Source: Nitrospira sp.
Lineage (GTDB): Bacteria; Nitrospirota; Nitrospiria; Nitrospirales; Nitrospiraceae
DNA: 64,000 nt
Direction: 5' to 3'
Assembly: GCA_024998565.1 (NCBI GenBank)
Contig: JACOEM010000009.1
Span: 1-64,000 of the forward strand
Below are positions 57,285 through 64,000 of this stretch, piece by piece. The position numbers and the translations under genes were made by a program. The notes below the pieces were generated by a model. The model was not told the origin of the DNA. It saw only the letters and a program-made list of their open reading frames with translations, and did no database searches. The stretch's first letter is position 1; every line of letters starts with the position of its first letter.

Positions 57285-58523
57285 ATGGCCCATCCCATGA
57301 CGCACCCGGAGAGCTCAACACAACCGCGGCAAGCGGCGGTCTTCTTCATCCTTGTCACGGTCGTGCTCGACATGTTGTCGTTCGGGATCATCATTCCCGT
57401 CTTGCCGAAACTGGTCGAAGAGTTTCTCGGCGGCGATACCGCGCAGGCCGCGGAAATCTACGGCCTGATGGGCACGTCCTGGGCCTTGATGCAGTTTGTC
57501 TGTTCGCCGATTCAAGGCGCGCTGTCCGATCGCTTCGGGCGGCGTCCGGTCGTGCTCTTATCTAACCTGGGTCTCGGTCTCGATTTCATCCTCATGGCGC
57601 TGGCGCCCAGTCTCACCTGGCTCTTTGCAGGCCGGGTCATCTCCGGTATCGCGTCATCGAGTTTCAGCACGGCCGGTGCCTACATCGCCGACGTGACGCC
57701 GCCGGACAAACGCGCTGCTGCATTCGGCATGATGGGGGCCTCGTTCGGCCTCGGGTTTGTGTTGGGTCCTGCGGTGGGAGGGTTGCTGGGCGCCGTCGAT
57801 CCCCGCTGGCCCTTTTGGGGCGCGGCGGCGACGAGTCTGCTCAACGCCTGTTACGGGTTCTTTGTGCTCCCGGAATCGCTCCCGCTGGAGAAGCGGGCGC
57901 CGTTCCGCTGGAAACGGGCCAATCCGGCCGGCGCGTTGATTCTGTTGCGCTCACATCATGAGCTGTTCGGTCTGGCGACGGCGAACTTCCTGATGAACCT
58001 GGCCCACGGGGTGTTGCCCAGTGTAGCGGTGCTGTATCTGGGGTATCGGTATGGCTGGGGGCCGTCGGCCGTGGGGTTCACGCTCGCAGCGGTCGGGGTC
58101 TGCGCCATGATTGTGCAGGGCACGCTGGTGAGGCCGATCACGGCGCGGCTGGGAGAGCGGCGCACGTTGATCACCGGGCTGCTGTGCGGGGCCACCGGTT
58201 TCGCCATCTATGGACTCGCGCCTACACCGCTCATCTATTGCTTAGGCATTCCGGTGATGGCGTTTTGGGGACTCGCCGGTCCGTCCGCGCAAATGTTTAT
58301 GACGCGCCGCGTGAGTGCGTCCGAGCAGGGACAATTACAAGGCGCCATTGCCAGCCTGACCGGCATCGCCGGCTTGATCGGCCCCATGCTCTTCACGCAG
58401 ACCTTCGCCGCGTTCATCGGCCCGCAGGCCGACTGGCACCTGCCGGGGGCGCCCTATCTGTTATCGACGCTGCTGTTGCTGATCGGGGCAGGCATCGCCT
58501 GGCGTGCGACCAGAGCCGTCTGA
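57285..58523 (+). CDS. MFS drug efflux protein, TCR/Tet-type
   Basis: 412 residues, twelve membrane segments, motif A GALSDRFGRRPVVLLS after helix 2 and the TCR-type start VVLDMLSFGIIIPVLPKLVEEF. Resembles tetracycline-type H+ antiporters; drug range cannot be told and housekeeping roles are common. ATG 57285 chosen over 57258. Confidence 0.88.
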   Translation: MAHPMTHPESSTQPRQAAVFFILVTVVLDMLSFGIIIPVLPKLVEEFLGGDTAQAAEIYGLMGTSWALMQFVCSPIQGALSDRFGRRPVVLLSNLGLGLDFILMALAPSLTWLFAGRVISGIASSSFSTAGAYIADVTPPDKRAAAFGMMGASFGLGFVLGPAVGGLLGAVDPRWPFWGAAATSLLNACYGFFVLPESLPLEKRAPFRWKRANPAGALILLRSHHELFGLATANFLMNLAHGVLPSVAVLYLGYRYGWGPSAVGFTLAAVGVCAMIVQGTLVRPITARLGERRTLITGLLCGATGFAIYGLAPTPLIYCLGIPVMAFWGLAGPSAQMFMTRRVSASEQGQLQGAIASLTGIAGLIGPMLFTQTFAAFIGPQADWHLPGAPYLLSTLLLLIGAGIAWRATRAV

Positions 58524-58527
58524 CGGG

Positions 58528-59541
58528 CTACCGGTTCCCGTGCACGGACAACTCGCGGTTGCGGTAGATCGCCAGCGCATGGGTGTCCGCATCCTGAGAC
58601 TCCGTGGCTTGCCCCAGTTGCCCATAGAGATCGGCCAGGAGCGACCAGGCTTCCGCCTCGGCGGCGGTGTCGTGGACTGCTTGCGCAATCTGCAGGGCGC
58701 GTTTCCCTTGGGCGACGCGATCGTTCAGGGAGGCCTTGTCTCCATCCAGCCGCGCGAGCCGCAGTTGCATCATGCCTTCGAACGGCAGGTGATGTTCCGC
58801 TTCCGCCAGGTTGAGGGCGTCGAGATAGGCGCTGCGCGCGTCACTGGTGTGGCCGAGCAGCCAATGGGCATCCCCGAGCGCGACCGTGGCGGTGAACTGC
58901 TGGTCCACGTGCCGTCTCGTACGGGCCTCTTCCGCGGCCTGCTGCAACGTGGTCAGCCCCGCGCCGTTCTCTCCGTTCGCGATCTGTAACAACCCCAACT
59001 GCACCATCGTGTCGTTCCATCCCCGGGCATTTCTCACGCGCGTGAAGAGGGCGGCGGCCTGGGTGAGGGCGTCGCGCGATTCGTCGGAGAACCCCAGCTG
59101 CGCCGAGACACGACCGATGGCGAGCAGCGACTCGGCATGGGCGGAGCGATCCGACGCCTTGGCGAACAGCGCCACCGCTTCCTTGAGGGAAGTGTGGGCC
59201 CGCTGCAGATGGCCCTGGCGTTCATCGATCCGCGCGATCTTCACCAGTGTGGTGGCGATGCCTTGGGGCTGTCTTTTCTCCCGGAATTTCGACAAGGCCA
59301 GGTTGTAGTACGTCAGCGACTCCGGGAAATGTTCCTGCTGATCGTGGATCGTCCCGATGCGAAGCAGTTCATGGCCTGACAGGGTATTGGGAGACGCGGC
59401 CGGGGCGGCCGGTTCTGCGGAGAACGCCCGGTCCGCCCCTTGGCCGGATAGGCACCCGAGTAGGAGGAGCGAGCAGCCGATCACGATGCGGCGGTTCACA
59501 ACGGGCACTGGGCGGTGATGTGGTGCTGACCGGTGATGCAT
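58528..59541 (-). CDS. TPR-repeat secreted protein
   Basis: 337 residues: signal with a lipobox-like LLLGC (about Cys30), then seven or so TPR units (about 60-330). Convergent with the MFS gene (4 bases). Scaffold function at the envelope by analogy. Confidence 0.8.
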   Translation of the reverse strand: MHHRSAPHHRPVPVVNRRIVIGCSLLLLGCLSGQGADRAFSAEPAAPAASPNTLSGHELLRIGTIHDQQEHFPESLTYYNLALSKFREKRQPQGIATTLVKIARIDERQGHLQRAHTSLKEAVALFAKASDRSAHAESLLAIGRVSAQLGFSDESRDALTQAAALFTRVRNARGWNDTMVQLGLLQIANGENGAGLTTLQQAAEEARTRRHVDQQFTATVALGDAHWLLGHTSDARSAYLDALNLAEAEHHLPFEGMMQLRLARLDGDKASLNDRVAQGKRALQIAQAVHDTAAEAEAWSLLADLYGQLGQATESQDADTHALAIYRNRELSVHGNR

Positions 59542-59663
59542 GGCCTAAACATGCACGTGCCGGTTGCCAAGGTCAAGTCGGTGCGGTTCCATGAGGCCGG
59601 CGCTTGCCTCGCCTGTTCCGGAGGGGTAAGATCGGTCATCCCGCCATACAGAGAGGAGGTGCC

Positions 59664-60434
59664 ATGTCTACGACACGCGCGACTCCCAAACGAGCCCGGA
59701 TCTCCCTCGACCGCAGCATCGAGCGTTTACGCAAGCAGTTAGCCGATCTGGCCGCCTATCTCGGCAGGGGCCTTCCCACCCGCAGCCTGGAAGAGTTCGA
59801 TCAGGACACCGAAAACCTGATTGCCGAATTGCTCGGCGACACCTCCGAGTTGCTGGAGGCGTATGAATATGCCGAGTTCGGCGAAGCAGCCGGCCTGGTG
59901 AATCTGACGGATGAAGCGCCGGAAAGCGCCGGTGTGGAGAGCCAGCGCCAGCGCCTCTTGCAACGCAGCCGGGTGCTGGAAAGTTGCATTGCCGAACTCG
60001 AAGCCCGACGCGCCGCTGAACCGAAACAATCGCAAGCCAGCCGGCAGACTCTCATCGGTCCTCAGGTCGCCGAACATATGTCGTCCGAGATCCGTAGCCT
60101 GTCCCAGGATGCCAGCCTCAAGGACGCTGGTCAGGCTATGGAGCAATGGAAACTGGGCTCGCTGTTGCTGACCGACAAGCAGGCCTATGTCGGATTCATC
60201 ACCGATTCAGACCTCGCCCGCGCGGTGGTCGCCAAAGGGGTGAATCCCGCGACGCCGGTCAAAGCCTGTATGCGAAGACCGGTGGTGTCGATCGCCGGCG
60301 ACCGTCCGATTATCGAGGCGGTGCGCATGATGAAAGACCAGGCGACCAGGCATCTGGCCGTGACGCAGGATGGCTCGATCATCGGTGTGGTGTCGGTGTC
60401 CAATATTTTGCGCTACTACTCGGGTGTGGTGTAG
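59664..60434 (+). CDS. CBS-domain pair protein with coiled-coil head
   Basis: 256 residues: N-terminal coiled coil with acidic stretch (about 10-125) and a C-terminal pair of CBS domains (about 140-255; SLKDAGQAMEQWKLGSLLLTD, RRPVVSIAGDRPIIEAVRMM, ATRHLAVTQDGSIIGVVSVSNIL). CBS pairs bind adenine nucleotides. The head has no known domain. GAGAGGAGG before ATG 59664. Confidence 0.85.
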   Translation: MSTTRATPKRARISLDRSIERLRKQLADLAAYLGRGLPTRSLEEFDQDTENLIAELLGDTSELLEAYEYAEFGEAAGLVNLTDEAPESAGVESQRQRLLQRSRVLESCIAELEARRAAEPKQSQASRQTLIGPQVAEHMSSEIRSLSQDASLKDAGQAMEQWKLGSLLLTDKQAYVGFITDSDLARAVVAKGVNPATPVKACMRRPVVSIAGDRPIIEAVRMMKDQATRHLAVTQDGSIIGVVSVSNILRYYSGVV

Positions 60435-60523
60435 CCGCAAGAGCAGAGCGCATAGCGTATGGCCGATAGCTGATGGAAAGAACGGAATCGCGTGATTTCG
60501 TCAATAGCCGTGGGAGGTGGAAA

Positions 60524-60883
60524 ATGGGTCCGACCAAGGCGATCGTGAAGGGACAGTCGCTCCACGAAGCCGTGAGCGGCAAGCTGATACGGGACGGATT
60601 TGCGAGCCGGCAGGCGATGGAAGATTACGTGCGGCAGCACTATATCGTCATGCCGGTGCGCGACAATGCCGGACAGCCTTGGCAGTTGGACGGGAAACCG
60701 GTCTACTGTCTGCACGGCGTGCAATACGAAACGGTCGATGACCAGAAGGTGCATCTTTCCCGATGCCCGGATTGTGGCGGCATGGGGATCAGGGCGGATG
60801 AACTCACGGTCGACTCCGACTGTATTCGCTGCACGGCTTGTGGCCATGAGTTCGATGCGCGGTTGGAGATGATGGAGACGTAG
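60524..60883 (+). CDS. Small protein with C-terminal zinc ribbon
   Basis: 119 residues ending in CPDCGG...CTACGHEF (two CXXC). The first half has no known domain. GGGAGGTGG before ATG 60524. Ninety bases after the CBS gene, same strand; possible operon. Confidence 0.72.
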   Translation: MGPTKAIVKGQSLHEAVSGKLIRDGFASRQAMEDYVRQHYIVMPVRDNAGQPWQLDGKPVYCLHGVQYETVDDQKVHLSRCPDCGGMGIRADELTVDSDCIRCTACGHEFDARLEMMET

Positions 60884-61202
60884 GAGAGGAGCTTACCAGC
60901 TCAGTGTCTTTTGCTCGTGCAACGCGCGGCCTTAGAAGGCCCTCGTTGGACGCGCGCAGTGAGACACCGAGCAGGCAGGCCCCGGAAAGAGATGGCTCTC
61001 AGCGATACGCTCTTATTCCCTGCGAGATTCGTTTCACGTCTTACGTCTGAGGTTTCACGCTCGACGCTTCACGATTGATCTGCCTTCCGGAGGAGCAAGA
61101 AGAAATTCAGCGACAGGAATGAGAACCGGTTATACTCAGTGCCTGCCCCTCATGAGGGGCAGGCCACGTGGTTCATACTAGAATCGGAAAGGGACGAAGG
61201 AC
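60884..61202. other. Intergenic region with hairpin repeat and TTTCACG repeats
   Basis: 319 bases, no gene. Holds hairpin copy B (60898-60973) and, at 61025-61075, several CG-TTTCACG/CTTCACG units like those inside the element at 54243. Confidence 0.5.
60898..60973 (+). repeat. Hairpin repeat, copy B, with long outer stem
   Basis: Outer stem GCTCAGTGTCT (60898-60908) with AGACACCGAGC (60963-60973), one mismatch; inner GCGCG/CGCGC around the loop TTAGAAGGCCCTCGTTG shared with copy A. GGCCTT-AG-AAGGCC inside is a further palindrome. Confidence 0.6.
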
Positions 61203-61778
61203 ATGGCAGGTGCAACGGTGACTCGGCAACGCAAGAACGCTCCGCAGCAGAACAAGAAGGCGCCTGCGAGAAAAACCAGGAAGGCTCGTGTGCAGGAGCC
61301 GTCCGGTGCGGTGATCGTGCTGTCCGGAGCCACGCCGCTTCGCCGGCAGAAGGCCGCGGAGGTCTTGGCCGCAGAACTGCAACTGGACCTGGCCAGCGTG
61401 GATTTGTCGGCGGTGGTGAGCAAACACGCCGGCGAAACTGAAAAAAATGTCAATCGCGTGTTCGACATGGCGAACCGCCATGGGTCGATCCTTTTTTTCG
61501 ATGAGGCCGACGCACTCTTCGGCAAGCGCACTCAGGGGCATGACGCCCACGATCGGTACGCCAATGCCGAGGTGTCCCATCTCATTCAGTGCATCGAAGA
61601 CCACCAGGGGCTTGTCATCCTGACGACCAACGGAAAGAGTCGCATTGAAGAAGCCTTCTCCCCCGAGAAGCCGGTGATTGTGCTGGGTGGAGCCTCAAAG
61701 AAAAAGACCACCACCAAGCCGAAGCCGACAGCCAAAACCGTATCCAAACCCAAAAAGAAGGTGGCGAAAAACAAGTAA
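61203..61778 (+). CDS. Minimal AAA-type ATPase core with degenerate P-loop and basic tails
   Basis: 191 residues: basic head (about 1-30), AAA core (about 35-160) with Walker B ILFFDEADALFGKR intact, sensor-1 VILTTNG, and the pore-like ADALFGKRTQ; but at the Walker A place there is SGATPLRRQKAAEVLA with no GKT/S. Tail of about 30 residues almost only K, T, P. It looks like a lone AAA module of the ARC/FtsH group which may not hydrolyse ATP. Confidence 0.75.
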   Translation: MAGATVTRQRKNAPQQNKKAPARKTRKARVQEPSGAVIVLSGATPLRRQKAAEVLAAELQLDLASVDLSAVVSKHAGETEKNVNRVFDMANRHGSILFFDEADALFGKRTQGHDAHDRYANAEVSHLIQCIEDHQGLVILTTNGKSRIEEAFSPEKPVIVLGGASKKKTTTKPKPTAKTVSKPKKKVAKNK

Positions 61779-61866
61779 GCAAGGGCGGAAGGTGATGACG
61801 GTCAGTGGTGCACGCGACTGCAGTGCAGACGTGGCTTGGTGAGTGTAAGCCCTGCCTCCGAAGAGA

Positions 61867-62115
61867 TCACGACATCGATGCGATCAGGGCTACCTTGCCG
61901 GCGCGATCCAGTGACTTGATTGCGGCTTCACGTTGTAAGGCGGCTCCCTTGCTGTCGAGTGATTCGGTATACCGGACCGTGAACGGTCCGCGGCGTTTCG
62001 TGTATTTCGCCCCCTTTCCGGTCGCATGCGCCTTCATGCGCCGTTCCAAATCATTCGTGATCCCGGTGTAGAGGCTGCCGTCGATACACTCGAGGATGTA
62101 GACAATCCAAATCAT
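61867..62115 (-). CDS. GIY-YIG nuclease superfamily protein
   Basis: 82 residues: VYILECIDGSLYTGITNDLERRMKAHATGKGAKYT is the GIY-YIG core (here VYI/YTG), with Arg and the late Glu of LQREAAIKSLDR. YhbQ/UPF0213-type. ATG 62115 chosen, 19 codons inside the longest frame. Confidence 0.85.
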   Translation of the reverse strand: MIWIVYILECIDGSLYTGITNDLERRMKAHATGKGAKYTKRRGPFTVRYTESLDSKGAALQREAAIKSLDRAGKVALIASMS

Positions 62116-62199
62116 GTGGTGTGACGCGGGGGTCTCCGTGCCCAGCGAAGGTCGTTCGCCAGGCTGGCTCATGATAGCGAAAAAGATCCGGCGTGGCGA

Positions 62200-62358
62200 T
62201 TATTTGGGAAAAGCGTGGGGGAAGTCGAGCACCAGTCCTGAAAGGATGGCCGTCAAGATGAGGGCTGAGGCTAGTGCCACGATCAGGAATTTTCGGTCTT
62301 TGCGCACCGAATCGTGGAATCGATATCTGCTGGATCTGTGTAGAGACTGACTTGCCAT
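62200..62358 (-). CDS. Possible 52-residue membrane peptide
   Basis: A frame from ATG 62358 with a basic head and one membrane helix (FLIVALASALILTAILSGLVL). No clear ribosome site; low confidence. Confidence 0.4.
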   Translation of the reverse strand: MASQSLHRSSRYRFHDSVRKDRKFLIVALASALILTAILSGLVLDFPHAFPK

Positions 62359-62588
62359 GCGGCCGTACCCCTGGAGTCTATGAAATGGCCCGTGCACTAT
62401 GCCTGGCTGATGCGTAGGCTGGAATAGGGGTTTTCCTGAAAGGCTCTGGAATTATTACTGTCTCGAATTTATTCGGTCCTGTTCACTGTTCTGCATACTC
62501 GTCCCATGGGTCTCCGGTATCGAGCTGAGTTCCTGCCGATGTGGCCCTGATTGACAGCTCAGTCGGCGGCCACGTAGCGTACCCATTC

Positions 62589-62936
62589 ATGTCTGAGGCA
62601 ACGATGATCGATCGAGAACTCGCCGCAGCTGAAGTTGCGTGGACACAAGGCAATGCAGGCAAGGCGCGGGTCTGCGCGCGCCGGGCCGTGGCGCTGGCTG
62701 CCGCAGCCTGGTGGGCGCGCTCTGGCCGCTCACTCCGGCGCGGTGATGCCCTGGAGCATTTGCGCCGGATTCAGCAGCAGGAGGCCTTCCCATCGCCTGT
62801 CCGGCAGGCGGCGGAGCGATTGACCACCGCCGTAACCAAGCGGCATGACGCGCCCTTTACGAGTGATCCGATCGGTGACGCCCGGTTGATTGTGGGCTAC
62901 CTTGCCGCGGCTACGACAGACGGGCGGCTTGCTTGA
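62589..62936 (+). CDS. Helical protein of unknown function
   Basis: 115 residues from ATG 62589, Ala/Arg-rich and helical (AWTQGNAGKARVCARRAVALAAAAWWAR). This recalls HEPN-like proteins, without the RX4-6H motif. No strong ribosome site; ATG 62604 is possible. Confidence 0.6.
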   Translation: MSEATMIDRELAAAEVAWTQGNAGKARVCARRAVALAAAAWWARSGRSLRRGDALEHLRRIQQQEAFPSPVRQAAERLTTAVTKRHDAPFTSDPIGDARLIVGYLAAATTDGRLA

Positions 62937-63002
62937 CGGTTGGCCCCGGCGGGTGGAACAGCGCCTATCCGTCCAGCCGCAGGTCGAACGAAGTGGAGGA
63001 TT

Positions 63003-63506
63003 GTGGTCATTCTGGTCATGGGCGTATCGGGAGCGGGGAAGACGACGATCGGCCGTCGCTTGGCGGACGAATTGGGCTGGCAGTTTTCCGACGGCGATGA
63101 CTTCCATCCGGCAGCGAATCTCGAGAAGATGCGGAATGGCCATGCGCTGACGGATGTTGATCGTCAGCCATGGCTGGAGCGGATGCATGCTGCGATCGTC
63201 GATCGGATCAGTCGGAACCAGCCGGCGGTGCTTGCCTGTTCCGTCTTGAAGGCGAGTTACCGCGCGATCGTGGAGGAGGGCTGTCGCGCACATTTGCGAC
63301 TGGTCTACCTGAAAGGTAGCTTCGATTTATTCCATCAACGCCTGATCCACCGCCGGGATCATTTCATGCCCCGGGAATTGTTGGCCAGTCAGTTTGCCAT
63401 CCTTGAAGAGCCGGCCGATGCCCTGGTGATCGACGCGGCTCTCCCGCCGAACGAGATCATCCGGCAGATCCGTCTCGGTATTCCGGTTGACGCGGCGAAA
63501 CACTGA
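63003..63506 (+). CDS. gntK: Gluconokinase (GntK type)
   Basis: 167 residues: P-loop MGVSGAGKTTIG at residues 6-17, DGDDFHPAANLEKM and YLKGSFDLFHQRLIHRRDHFMP, the GntK signatures. Phosphorylates gluconate to 6-phosphogluconate. GTG 63003 with GGAGG 4-5 bases upstream. No gluconate transporter here. Confidence 0.93.
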   Translation: MVILVMGVSGAGKTTIGRRLADELGWQFSDGDDFHPAANLEKMRNGHALTDVDRQPWLERMHAAIVDRISRNQPAVLACSVLKASYRAIVEEGCRAHLRLVYLKGSFDLFHQRLIHRRDHFMPRELLASQFAILEEPADALVIDAALPPNEIIRQIRLGIPVDAAKH

Positions 63507-63589
63507 GGACGGATCAGGCTGCGATGTCAGAAATCATGTGTCCCGTTCCGACAGCGCCATCGTGACGTTTCCATTTCCATCCAGTCCCG

Positions 63590-63949
63590 TCACTCCTTGA
63601 CGTAATGGACGCGCACCGTCTGAATCTGCCCCTCTTCGTTGATGAGCATCATCTCCGCAGCCAGCAATCCCTTGACGCTCCGATAATACAGCAACAGACT
63701 GTCGACGCCGATCAGGGTGTGGATCAGCTCGAAGTGCAGGTCCGGGTAGGCTTGGAGTCCTTTCCGAAAATAGGCGCTCAATGCTTCTCGGCCGCAGATG
63801 GTGCCGGACGCTTCTCCGGATAGCGTCGTCACAAACGGACTGGTAAACTCCACCTCTGCCGCGTAATGGTGCACAATGGCGTCCAGATCGTGCCGGTTCC
63901 AGGCGTCGATCCAGGCCTGGGCCAGGCGGGTGGCCTGCTGTTCGTTCAT
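63590..63949 (-). CDS. SnoaL/NTF2-like protein
   Basis: 119 residues: RLAQAWIDAWNRHDLDAIVHHYAAEVEFTSPF and AYFRKGLQAYPDLHFEL fit SnoaL-like polyketide-cyclase folds of the NTF2 superfamily. Function unknown. ATG 63949 with AAAGG about 10 bases upstream; TTG 63970 is possible. Confidence 0.82.
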   Translation of the reverse strand: MNEQQATRLAQAWIDAWNRHDLDAIVHHYAAEVEFTSPFVTTLSGEASGTICGREALSAYFRKGLQAYPDLHFELIHTLIGVDSLLLYYRSVKGLLAAEMMLINEEGQIQTVRVHYVKE

Positions 63950-64000
63950 GACGGTCAGACCTTTCGTCAATGGGTGATGGGCCTAGCCTAGGCGCGGCCG

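Noticed and set aside
1-64000. CRISPR array, tRNA or rRNA gene, replication origin
   Set aside because: No regularly spaced direct repeats, no tRNA-like cloverleaf or rRNA sequence, and no DnaA-box cluster were seen.

Overview
This is a GC-rich (about 60%) bacterial chromosome segment with short intergenic gaps, Shine-Dalgarno-led genes and many divergent pairs. The core order zapB-zapA-rny-ymdB-xseA-xseB-tlyA, a one-piece formate-tetrahydrofolate ligase, HflKC, an outer-membrane lipid system (MlaA, PagL) and several bacterial lipoproteins indicate a Gram-negative. Together with SoxC-like, bufferin and arsenic genes, the content looks most like Nitrospira or a close relative in Nitrospirota. 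This is inference from gene content; there is no rRNA gene in the window to prove it.

Layout: 1-16.1 kb is conserved housekeeping DNA (partial rlmN, a lytic transglycosylase, the zapBA/rny/ymdB/xseAB/tlyA run, a sugar epimerase, rhodanese, cutA, an M23 peptidase, fhs, hflKC). 16.2-21.3 kb is an arsenic island: arsR-arsM-acr3-arsC facing arsS-arsM2. 21.4-27.2 kb is an accessory zone with a MerR/AhpD-like/DsrE-like operon broken by a 1.38-kb IS, a second DsrE-family gene, and an ISL3-family IS that truncates a small Zn-ribbon gene. 27.2-32.1 kb holds a Met/Cys/His-rich micropeptide, a bufferin operon (bufA-bufB-bufC-doxX) and a SoxC-type molybdoenzyme with a cytochrome c. 32.1-42 kb holds a flavoprotein reductase, two VTT membrane proteins, a Crp/Fnr regulator, MlaA, PagL, a thioredoxin-like protein, a lipoprotein haemoglobin and an ECF sigma/cupin anti-sigma pair. 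42-48.3 kb is a stress-protein cluster (Hsp20, DUF2934, BON, CsbD, DUF1328, DUF4396). 48.3-64 kb is a mix of envelope proteins, transporters, TPR and CBS proteins interspersed with small inverted-repeat elements.

The strongest unifying signal is regulatory. Nine palindromes of the form CTGTRAG-N4-CTYACAG (core TGTRA-N6-TYACA) lie between 21.4 and 40.1 kb, all in front of genes. At eight promoters read from seven of these sites, a TAnnnT -10 hexamer begins exactly 22 bases after the last base of the site, the geometry of a class II Crp-activated promoter (site centred near -41.5). The window encodes a Crp/Fnr protein with a matching recognition helix (SRETV) at 35829-36530, and one site precedes that gene. 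This ties arsM2, merR, the DsrE and Zn-ribbon genes, the bufferin operon, a VTT protein, PagL and the thioredoxin-like protein into one predicted local regulon.

The arsenic genes have their own circuit: two nearly identical ArsR operators (ATCAA-N6-TTGAT) lie in the arsR promoter and between arsR and arsM. Other unexplained structure includes two MITE-like elements with about 21-bp inverted ends (48461-48639 and 54243-54399), a pair of related hairpin repeats (about 52533 and 60921), a 13-bp stem directly against the start codon of the ECF sigma gene, a start-stop codon pair in the bufA leader, and a candidate structured RNA between zapA and rny. No rRNA, tRNA, CRISPR array or replication origin was found.
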